A DNA stretch of 64,000 nucleotides from Podocnemis expansa (lineage: Eukaryota; Chordata; Testudines; Podocnemididae), in the NCBI GenBank assembly GCA_007922195.1, contig ML682007.1, positions 12,596,562 to 12,660,561 on the forward strand, given 5' to 3'. The notes below the pieces were generated by a model. That model was not told the origin of the DNA and made no database searches. It saw only the letters and a list, made by a program, of their open reading frames with translations. A program made the translations under genes and the position numbers. Below are positions 13,401 to 25,400 of the stretch, piece after piece. Every line of letters begins with the position of its first letter. The stretch's first letter is position 1.

Positions 13401-16400
13401 TATCATCATAAGATCCTAAAGGTTTGAAAGTGTGATCATCTAGAATCCTTAAACCAGGCTAATTAAACCACTGAGCAGCTTCTCTTTCTCCCATTATCTG
13501 GCACTGCATCTGTGCACAAAGCCTGATTTTGGTCCAAGGTAAATGTTGCCCTAATTTTTTTTTCTAGTGATACATTTGACGCACAATTCAACAGCACTAG
13601 TAGCCTCTGCTCAAGCAAACCAGACGTGTGAAGGACTGAGGATTCAGTAGATCAGGATCCAAAGGCATAGGTCCAGATCTCTTGGGAGAAACCAGCATAG
13701 GATCTGATCAAATTCTACCTCTCTTTGGCTAGTGCCATTATGTGTCTCACTTTCATAAATATTGAATTTGCCCAAACTATTTGACACAATGATGAACTGT
13801 TGCATAGTATTCTGTTAGCATTACAGCCCAATGCAGTCTAAATACACTAAGGCTATGTCTACACTTACATGTGAATTTGAATTGATTGTCATCAACTCGA
13901 GTTCAAATAAGTGCATGGACATGCCCGCTTTCCTCACTCAATTTGAACTGAGGCACTCCTCAGTTCGAATTAAGGAAAGCAGAGTTCGAATTGGTCAAAC
14001 CTGCTTTTCCATCAAAGTCAGGGTCAATTTGAATTGACATAGTGTGGCCATGTCAATTCGAATTCACTGTTAGTTTGAATTAGCCACAGCTTGATTTTTC
14101 CCTATACAATAGTGTCGCCTACTGAATTTGAACTAGCAAGTCCTGTCCATGGACATGCCAATTCGAATTGGATTTTCTAGTGTGGCCATGCCAATTCGAA
14201 TGGACTGAATTCGAATTAGATTCGAATTGGTCAATTAAAATTCAGTAATTCGAATTGAAATGCTAAGTGTAGACATAGCTCAATAGTTCTGTCATTTTTG
14301 GAGAGACTATAATTTTTACCTGAAGTCCAGTCACCTGGAGTAGTAAAGGTACATCCTGCTGTGCATTCTGTTTGACCGTAACCTTCATAAACCTGATGAA
14401 GAGAGAGAGAGATATACACCTCTGAATGTGCCCCTAGATTAACGCATACATATGATTTGGACATCATGCAGTTAAAACCACTGAAGTTTCCTTCTTGTTG
14501 CACAATGCTGTTAATTTAAGACAAAATGCAACGTGCAGATTTAAGGGACAGGTGGGTGAGGTAATATCTAGGCATTACTTCACTCACCCTGTCTCTCTAA
14601 TATCTTAGGACCAACACGGCTACAACTACATTTCATACAGTATGTAGACTGACATTTGAAGTTGTTCTGGTCCTCATCATATAAATCACTGTTATGTATT
14701 ATTTTGAATGCACATCACTGAAAGGATCTGAAAATAGTGGGAAGAGAGGACCATTGCTTGAATCAAGTAGTATGTACCTCTGTGAGACAAACCAGTTCTT
14801 TGACTGATATGAAATACATTTTTGAAGAGGGTTTTTTTGGAAACTTTATGCTGGAAAGTGCCATGCCTCTGAGATGTGTGACCCTTCTCTGCCATACACG
14901 TCTAGCTTGGCCAACCTCCTAAGCAGAATTCAGGATGAGCACAAGCTCAGCTTCCTGGATTCTCTAGTAAGCAGTGTGGCCAGCGTCTTCCTCCTAAGAG
15001 ATTAGACAGTTCCCTTCAGTATGTATTTGGTCTTCAGTGCCTTAGCGAACAGGTGTGACTCTATACCTGGGTATTATTCTAGTTCTTAATCAATGCAACT
15101 TTTCAAAATGGACAAGTTGTACCATCTTATCTCCAATGATCGTTCCTTACCACAGAGATAGGTCCAAATCCTAGATCCAAATATTCCAGAATTTGCATCC
15201 AGATTCACATCTGACTTTCCCACTGGCCACCTATCTCTATAAGGCATTGAAAGTCCTGGGTCCAAACTCCTCTAAACTTGAGAGTTAGGAGCCACGTCTG
15301 ACCCTTGTGGCTTGCATTCATTCTTATTATTTATATCTTTGACCTTCAGCAAAAACATTTCTGTCGTGGTTTATGTCTATAAATATTATTTTAAATATAG
15401 GCTTCCCTTGATTTCTTAATAACTACAATAGCTAGTACAACCGTGTATCTGATTAACAGTGTAGGTGTAGCATACCTGACATCCCAGTGCTGCTCGAAGG
15501 AACCCCAGAACAGTTGGAGAAGCAGGAGCAGCTCCGGTTACAATCATCCTAACACACCCACCAAGGCTTGCCTTTCAGATACCAAAAGAAAACAAAACTT
15601 TAGAACAAACATTCAATCAAATCTTGAAAGAAAACTCACTAACAACATATAATTGACTTATCCTGAAAGAAACAGCCTTCTTCCGTAGAAAATGGAAATG
15701 TCGTCATTATGCCTAGGAGCAAGAGAACGCACCAAGAACTCATTGTAAAGGTGCTTGACAAACACAGAACAAAAAGTCAGTGTGCTCTGGCTCACCCCTG
15801 TTCAGATAAGTAATTGGGGTTCCCTAGTTTTTCTTAGGACTGTTCCACAGTCTCAGGTTCCAGTCCTGCAACTGACTCTGCTGATCAGACCCTACTACCC
15901 AAATGGAGCCCTTCTGAAGTACAGCCTGGAGTCTGCATGCATCCTATTCCTATCTGACTCTCTATGACTTTCTGGTTAGCACAAAAAAAATCATCCCAAT
16001 GTCCTGCCTCCATTCTTTTCTTGCTTATTTTTATCTCATTGCTTTTGTAATTCTTCCCTGAACAATCCCAAACAATTCTGGCCCCTTTTTAAGCTGAGGT
16101 GAGCAGTTCACAGATAAAAAAAGCAATCGGTTTCGCTAGTTAAACATCAAGTGACATGTCATGGGATAAATCATCCAATTAAGAAAATTAATTAACCAGA
16201 TCTTCCTGGAGTGAAATAGTGTATCAGTATACCAGCAATTTAGACGATTTAAGAATTTTTACTGACGGACCCTGTGCCAAATAACAGAACCATTCAGATT
16301 GCTCTGAACAGGCCCTCAGATAGTCGGTTCTCCTTTCCCTCTTGTTCAATAGCATGTTAAATGCACAATCTTTATGGACTTGTTTGCTTTTTCATATGGG

Positions 16401-19400
16401 AAACAGTGGCTTGAGATATGCATTGACTAAGGCCCTAAACCAAAACCCACTGAAATCAATGAGAATCTTTCAATGGACTTTGGAATGGGTCTAAATGTTT
16501 CCATTAAAAACATTCTCCCACCCTCTCTATCTTCCCCTCCCCCCCCCAGCTTGGCTAGTCGGGAGTCAAAAGAGTATTGCCATAAATACAATATAGTACT
16601 TGCTGCTGGGATTTAATGAAAAAAAAAAACCACAACAAAAAAACCAAATTCTACCTAATTAAGAGACCTAATTCACAGGGACAGAACCCTATGACCATGA
16701 GGGAGGTTGGATGATTAAGGAAGCAGGAAGCCTCAAAAAATAAACAAACAGACCCCCCCCCAACACCTTTGTAAACTCATTTTTTGTGTGAGTTTACCCA
16801 CTATTTTTTTTTTGTTCCTTCATGCCCAATATTTTAATTCATTCTTCTGTAGTGGCCCACCTGGGACATTTAGGTATAATAAGTAGACGTTGAATTTAAA
16901 TATGAAGGCTAAACACTCAAAAGCCTAACTCCTGTGAAGTAGAGTTTGTCTCTTTTTGCCTGATGCCTAATAATAAACAGAAATTGCTCAGATTCCTGGG
17001 ATTTTACATGAAACAACAGAGGACTTTGGTGCCTCTTCATCATCTTGGATTTCATGTTATGTAGCCTGTAAGTGCATAAAACAGGGCTTAAGTAATACTT
17101 AAGTCAGGGGTCTCAAACACAGCCAGCGGGCCGCAGGTTGCCCGTGGAGCTATTTCTTGTGGCCCGCAACAACACTGTCATTACCAATATTTGCAATATT
17201 GTTGTATGAAAAGGTTTCAGTGGTGCGGCCCTTGGGCTAATGTACTAGTCCTCATGTGGTCCTCGTGGTGATTTGAGTTTGAGACCCCTGACTTAAGTAA
17301 TGTGTGTACCTTGTATTAACAATGGATTGCACCCAAGTACCCAAAGTCAAGAAAAAAACGCAGATAAAACCAATGTTTCTGTTAAAAGTGAATTGAAATT
17401 GGCATTCTCTCCTCTGTAGGTTCCTTTATTCAGCTTCAGTGTTTCCAGATCAGCTAAGCTGACTCTCCTGATTTTAAAGTTCTAGCAAGAAATTGCAGTT
17501 TTTCATTCCATTTATTTCTTGAGCAACTATACAGTCACTTTTTCCAGTTTCTTACCTGGATTTTATTAAAAAATAATTTGTCCCACACACTGTCATTTCT
17601 AATGATTCCACTTTGAACTTCGGCCTTTTTACGCTTCGCAGCAAATTCCAGAAGCCAACGTTTCAGTGGAGTATCTGCTTGGCTAAAGATCTAAGAAAAT
17701 GCAGGATGGTATGAAAGATTACACAGCTATGAAAGAAAATGTGACATATTCACATCCTAGTGATAAAGGTCACAGAATCAGATTTACCAATGACCATTGA
17801 AGTTACTGTTATGCCAGCACTATAACTGACTACTACACTATAGTTGCAGGTATACAAATTATATTTTGTTGTAAGTATATTCAGAACAGATTGCTTTCCC
17901 CTTAGATAAAAGAAGAGAGAAGTCAAGAGAATAAAGGCATTGACTTGAGGTACATGATCAGTATTTCTATATGATTTCTATTATATGCACCATTAGGTGA
18001 AATTATGATGAAGTTCTAGGGTTGAGCACCTTGAATAAGAATATTTGGCAGCTAACACAAATATTATTGCTATTTGTTGAGGTGATGGTGGCAATTTTTA
18101 CCTATGTTTAATCAGAGAGCAATCTGAACCAGACTTCTATGTTATTACACTTTGCTCCCATCTATATAATGAGGAACCAGAAATGCAGATCCAAAAGACC
18201 TGAACTTACAGGAAGTTTAGATCTGTCATTTGTGCTGTTGGCCCATCTCTTCCATCTGAGATTATTTATCTATTATTTTTTTTAAAGACTAAAATTTATT
18301 TATTGCACGAGCTGTCGTGGGAGAAAATCCCACTTCGTCAGATGCTTGACGATCAAGAACTTACAAAACTTACATCTTTAAGTGTCTAACAAAGTGGGAT
18401 TTTCCTCTATGAAAGCCCATGTGATAAACTGTTAGTCTTTAAAAGCACCACAGAATTCCTTGTTTGTTTTGCTGAACTAGACTATCACAGCCATCCCTCT
18501 GTAACTATTCTAAATTGCAAAATTCCTAAGTGGTAGCCATGTTAATGTAGTCCAGCAAAACAAACAAGGAGTCTGGTGGCACTTTTAAAGACTAAGAAAT
18601 TTATTCATCACATGAGCTTTCATGGGAGAGAATCCCACTTCATCAGATGTGGGATTCTCTCCCATGAAAACTCATGCAATAAATCAATTTGTTAGTCTTT
18701 AAACATGCCACCAGATTCCTTGCTTATTCTAAGCTGGTTACACCATGGCAACTAAATGTGCTGTTCTGGAAATTCTCACATGACCGTCTCCTCTATCATG
18801 AAAGATTTTTAGCCACAAAAATCTGCCTGGAACATGCAGTAATTAAGCCCTTTTAAGGTTACTTATCATCTCTTTCCTGTCACTATGATCAGAGAGTAAG
18901 GACCAACCTCCAGCACTGCCTCAAAGGCAAAGAAATGATTAACACATCCAACTTTGATTCATGCCCCTATGGGGCCCAGATCCTGTACCCATGAAATCAC
19001 TGCGAATGTCACCATTGACTGCAGTGGGAATGGGAACAGGACCCACATGCACAGAATTTCACACTGACGCACAATTGGTCAGACCCTCAACTGGTATAAG
19101 CTGACATAACTCAATTTCCATAACTCCATATCAGAGAGCCTCACGGATTTACACCAGCAGAGGCTCTGGTGCAATGTATTTATGGAGAGGCAAAAAGTTT
19201 ACAAGAGCTAAAGAAAAAGCCAAACCTAAGGACAGTCTCTAAGTTAACTTCTAGACAATTATTGACTTCATTACTGTAAACCAAATAAAATGAAACTTAC
19301 CTTATCATACATTCTATTTAATAATCGTGGAACCACAGGAAAAATGGTTGGGCGCAGTGCTTTCATATCATCTGATAAGAGACGGATATCTCCTTGAAAG

Positions 19401-22400
19401 AATCCAATTCGCCCCCCATGGCAATATACGACAGACTGGTATGGGGGGGAAACAGAATACTTATTTATTATTTCCTTGCATATAATCACTGTAGCAAGGG
19501 ACCCCCTTCCCTGTTTTAAAGAAGCATTCCTGAAATTTTATCTTCCATTACAGTAATGGGCTTTAAAAAACAAAACAAACAAACAAACAAAAACACTTAA
19601 ACCACACAGTGAAGTGTGTAGAAAAACACTGATTTGTACAGACCTTGATCAAAGATTCTCTATTTAGCGTTCATGCTTAGAACACAGAATTTAGTACAAT
19701 TTGTGGAACAAAAACGAATCAAACTGAAAGGTGTGATCGTTAAAAGCACCACTGTCACTTAGAGCACAAGACATTGACGTCACAGGCAATTGTGCTCCTA
19801 AACAGCTTACATGCTTTTGAAATTCCCACCCTAAATTCCCAATTTCTACTTTTATCTTATTGTACAACTCTTCTGACTCTGCAATTAAATCTGTTTACTA
19901 GGTGGTTGTTTAATCAACTTGCTCAGTTCTTTGACATGGTTGTTCTAGCTTTGAGCTGTCTGGCCTACAAGGAATTTCCTGTTTGTGTGCAATGTGGAGC
20001 CATGAGGGTCTAGAGCAGTGATGGGGGTGGTGGTGGGAGACAGTGAGCAAAGAGGGAAATAATCAGAGCTCCCAGCATGTGTCAATGCCAAATACACTGC
20101 TATTTGCACAGTCTAATTTTGGTAAAAAGAAGCCATTCCTTTATGAAAAACCTAAAACAATATTTAAAATGAAATTATTGGCAAGCAATTCAGGATATTC
20201 AGTCAGGTTTGGAGAGTCAACCTTTAACTCCCACTGTATATTTTAGGCATTGTAAAGAATGTATCCCAATATCAGAGCCTTGAGGTATTTGGTTATCATT
20301 GAGCAACAACACACTTTTAATTTCTATCTGAAGTTGCTGGATTTCTGTTGGTATGGAGGGGAAATTTTCAAGGCACAGAGGAAAGTTAGGAATAGGCATG
20401 CAACTCCCACTGAAAGTCACTGGGAGATGGCCACCCAGCTGTGTTAAGTCCCGGTGAAAATCCTCCCCCACTTAAACCATACATATACAAAGGCATGAGG
20501 GAGTAGTCCTATAACTCCCCCTGAATTGATGGGATTCATGAAGCTACACACCACACAGAAGAGTCAATGTTACATGTAGGTAGTATTTTACTTTAATTTC
20601 CTGTGTCATCATATCCAGAAGAATAGCTGTGTTAGTCCACGTATAGCAAACATAACAAGTGTCTGGTTGCACCTTAAAGACAAACAAATTTCTTTGGGCA
20701 TAAGCTTTCATGGGCTCCAACCCACTTGCATCTGTCAGCGTGGGTTGGAGCCCACCAAACCTTATGCCTGAAGAAATTAGTAGTCTTTAAGGAGCCACAG
20801 GATTCTCACTGTCTTTGTCATTATAGCATTTAGAAAAAATAGATGTTTAAAAGCCCTAAAACAAACTAGCTCAATTTTTGGCAATAACTGGTGATCATAG
20901 ACTATATTACCCCAATCCTGAGCCAGGGGTATCCCCTGCACAAGTTAAAGCATGTGGAAGTTATTTCCAATACCAGTGGCCACACACGAATCAGTCAAAT
21001 ATAGCTATGGCCTTTTCCTGCTTACTCAGTTAACTGTCCTTATGTTGGCAACCGGGAGGTTGGTAGGGGAGCCTTATAAACATTTCCCTGGACTTTCAGT
21101 GCCACTGGCCACAGGAGAACCCCCTAAAGTAGTACAAAGTGACTGCACCAGTTCAGAATTGCTTTTGTCCATTGGACAAATATGACAACATTTTTAGAAG
21201 AAAAATAAACAAGAAGTCCTGTGGCATTTTTAAAGACTAACAAATTTATTGCATTTGTTAGCCTTTAAAAGAGCCACAGGACTCCTTCTTTCTTTTGCTG
21301 AAACAGAGTAACAAGGCTACCCCTCTGGAGCCTGTCTTAGATGAGAGAAGACCATCACACAGTCAATGAGGTGAACCTGAAAATGAAATTTATGTTTAAA
21401 AATACACTGGATCCATCTTCCCAAATCCTCTATTTCTAAGGAGCAGGTTTCTTAACATGATGGAAAGTAATTTGTGGCTGGCAAAGCTGTTAGAATTAGG
21501 CCCAAACCAGAATCCCACATTTAGAACTCTACAAAAAAAAATATTCAGAAAGTTTGGGTTCAGCTTCTGATCCAAAAATGAGGTCTAAACCCTAATCTGA
21601 CCAGAGAAACTGAGCCCACATCAAATTTTGAGAAAGAACAGAATTTAGATTCCAACTTCACAGTTCACAATCTCTCACTCATAGATTTTCAGGCCAGCTG
21701 GGACCACTATGATCATCTTATCCGACCTCCTGCAGAACACAGGAGTTGCACCACAAGCTAACATCTGCTCTTCTGGAAAGAATGCGAAGTCCATTTATTT
21801 GGGCTAACATGAGTCAGTACTTCTGCTTGTCATTATTTTCAAAAGATGATGGCTTCCACATACTCCATCTAATACACTAATCTGCCAGGATGATTGCAAA
21901 TCTCACCACTGTGAGGTTCCCCCCTTCAATTTCTTTTCAGTTTCTGCAACTCTGATGTATTTACACCACAAAAAGTCTGTAGCTGATAAAGAATACATGA
22001 AATATTATTTTAACCACTATGACTACTGATCCTACAGCGCTTTGAAAAGCTGCCTCTCAAAATTATGTAGATAATTATTTCTGAACATTTGCCCTTTCCT
22101 GAGCTCAGATCTATTCTAGAAACACCCCTGGAGTTGCCCAAAATTTATTGGCAGCTATACCCTGGAGCTGCAACCACAACAGTTTTGGACTACAATCTGT
22201 TTTAGTGCTACAGTATAGTGTGTAGTATTTTGCTCCATTTACAATTTTATTTTATTTTTAGTGTGGAAACAGAGGACTTCCACTGCCACTCTGACCTTAC
22301 CTGTACCATTCTCTCAAACATGTGTGCTAAAGGCAAATAGGAAATGTGAACATCCTCACAAGTAGGAGACCACTGACTCTGGAAGAAAACACAAGGAGCC

Positions 22401-25400
22401 CCACAAGGCCTAGTCAGTTCAGATGGGTTTCTTACCTGTATAACTCTTTCAAACATGTGAGCCAGAGGCAGGAAGGAGATGAGCACATCGTCCTGTCTCG
22501 GAAAGATCACTTTCTGCAGGTGAAGGGCATGGGAGACAGAAAGGAAAGAAACACTGACAGGAAGACAACAAGAAAGTCATAAAACAATAAAAAGAAAAAT
22601 GGCACCAGAGGAGCAAAAGGGTAAAGTTATCAAGAAAGAGAGAAAGATGGAGCAGTGTAGGAAGCAAAGTGTTAGGCCACAACATCAATGAGGCTAAGTT
22701 AGCAGGAGGAGTGTGAGGATGTACACAGAAAATGATGGAGAATTTTCTCCATGGCAGGAGTGGGTTTATCGAGGGAATCTGCAACGCCTACTGTGAACAG
22801 ATGCTGACGCCAAGAAACTCAATTTTCATCCAGAGGCTTTCAAAATGAGGTGCCTAAATAAAGATTTTCATGCTCAAAGTACCTCAAAATGGGTGTCCGG
22901 TCATACCAAGCGCCTAGATTCAGTGTCTCACTATAATAAGTACATATCCACACTTCCACTCATTGCAGCTGAGGTAGGGAGGAGCTCTTTCAATATTGTG
23001 ACCGGCCAGGGGCCAAAATGGCACCCAGAGTAAGTTCAGATGGTGCCCCAGGGTTGCTCTGCTGACAGATTGATGGAGAATATTCTGTTCTGACTCAACC
23101 TTTTTTGGCTTCTTCATCCTGCTGACCCTGACATGCCTCTGAACCAGAGATTAGGAGGGGGACTGCCTAAAGCCAGTCACCCCAGCTTTACAGTAGATCA
23201 GCATTTTTCCCCCTTGGTATTTCATTAGGGAAGCTTTAAAGTTGCTCAGTGCCTCTCTGCTAGCATGGAATGGCCTTAACACCGTTGAAAGTTTGGCTTC
23301 TAGCCTTAGTGCCTAGGGTTGAAGATTGTGCTTATTAAACAGAAAATTGGTATAAAAAAATTTAGTCCTGCACAGAGTGGGGTTCTTGCCTCCTAGTTAC
23401 ATTCCTGGGCCTGCAACTGGATTCAAACAGATGCCCTTCTTGCCCCTATGGGTCAGAGGAGCCCTGCAGAGACTCAAGGGTTATCTATGCTGACCCAGCT
23501 GCAGATGCAGAGCATTTAGATTGAACAACGCAGGATTTTTTGCAGAAGTTAATTATTGATTTTAGTCAGAAAATCATGTTGGATTATTGAGCTGCAAACA
23601 TTGATTGTTTTTGGTTAATGTATCTCCCAATTTTAAGCATCTTCATTATTGTTGTCCCACATATGGATGTGGGGGAAGAAAGAGGCTGAATAAAATTATA
23701 AGAAGAACATAAAAACAGAGTTTGGATTTGCTGAGACTTCTTATTTTGTCTTATTGGGCAAGAATTAAACACAAACCCTTAACCTCACATATTCTGTACA
23801 ATGGCAGGAAACCTTAAAAATAATAGAAAAAAATTGCTTCTTTACATAAAGCAGTGTCTCAAAGTAGGGACTCCCACATTCTAATGATTACAGAAACTGA
23901 TCACTTGATTATCCATTACACTGAACCTTGTACACCAGCGCATATGGGATGTAAAACTCTACCCAATCAGAATGGTATCATTTCACATCCACTTTGCTCT
24001 TCCATTACTCTGCTGAAAATGTAAATCCAAGATGCAAAAAAATAGAGTGTAATGAAAGCACCTGAGGTGTTTTCCCCATGGAAAGGAATGTTGAGGTTGA
24101 CTCTCTTCTTGCCATGGTTTCCTGTCATCTGCGGAAGTCAGATGTAATAAGAATTTGGCATTTGCAGCATCTTATTTCTCCTGTACTTTTATATGGCAAT
24201 CTCAATTTTCTCTTGTGTACAGGAGACTAATGGTATTAAGATCTGCCACCCTACATACAAGTGTCTCTTATCCTTAGATACAGCCATGAAAAACCAGTCT
24301 GACCATTGGAGAAAAGTTCCATTTTTCCAATTTTGCTAAAAAGGAAATATTTTGTACTTTTGATACAACATTTTTCTGTTTAAAAAACCAGTGAAAAGCT
24401 GTTTCCTTTCCTCTCTTCCAAGCCAACAATGACAGTATTTTATTTTGTGTGTGTCAAATATAGTCAACCTTGTTCCAGGGTATACACCTGGCTACTGTGA
24501 AAGTGCCTTTCTTTTGCATTTGACAAAAAAGCTTTTAGAAAAAAGTTTCAGTTCATTTTTTAAAATACTCCATTTAAAAAGTCACTGGCCAAAGCAACTC
24601 TCTCAAAGAATTTCCTGCATACATGCATTCTGCCCACAGCAAATTTATGGTATTTTACTGCTTCGTTTTAGTTTGAATGCTTCATACTTTGGTTAAATTT
24701 CCTTAATGTGGTAAAATATATGGAATACTGTAGACTGATGGTGGCTGTTACATAGTCTGTTTCCAGTGGTATTCAAGGAGCTAACTGTATTAACCTTCAA
24801 CCACTTAATAGTAGGCCTAGGTCTTGATCCAAACCCCTTTGAAATAAATGAAAATAATACTGTTTCCTGCAATGGACACTGGATCAGACTTTTGGGGCTT
24901 GATTATGCAAATACTGAGTAGCTTTCCTTTGAAGTTAAGGGTGCTCAGCACCTGGCAGGATCAAGCTCTTGGTGTTTATTACACTCAACGTAACATTGAC
25001 GCTTCACGATGACAATTAAAGAAGCCTCAATGCTGCAAATACTTAAGCAAATGGGTTCAGTAGGATCCTCTCATCACCCACAGGTATTGCTGGGATTGGG
25101 ACTTAAACCCAGGAACTTCTGCATGGTCAAGCCCTAAAACAAGAATATTTAAAGCACTGGCTGAGAATGAAAATCAGATTAATCATGAAAGGTGGGTGTG
25201 TTATCAGTGCATCATGTTTTTTCCTATATTGGTTCAACAGATGGTGCTTTTACCGTTTACCAGGAGATTCTTTCTATCATTTAAGCATTAGCAGTCTAAC
25301 ATGTGTAATTTGTGATGCAACGATGCTATTTCTCATATAGGAAATATAGTTTCCAAATACATACTTATTCAATGCATTGTATGTCCTGCACACATAAAAA

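Noticed and set aside
22247..22510. 87-codon minus-strand frame running through both gate exons as one exon
   Set aside because: The sequence between the gate repeats has a clear donor and acceptor, and translating it adds residues foreign to the family.
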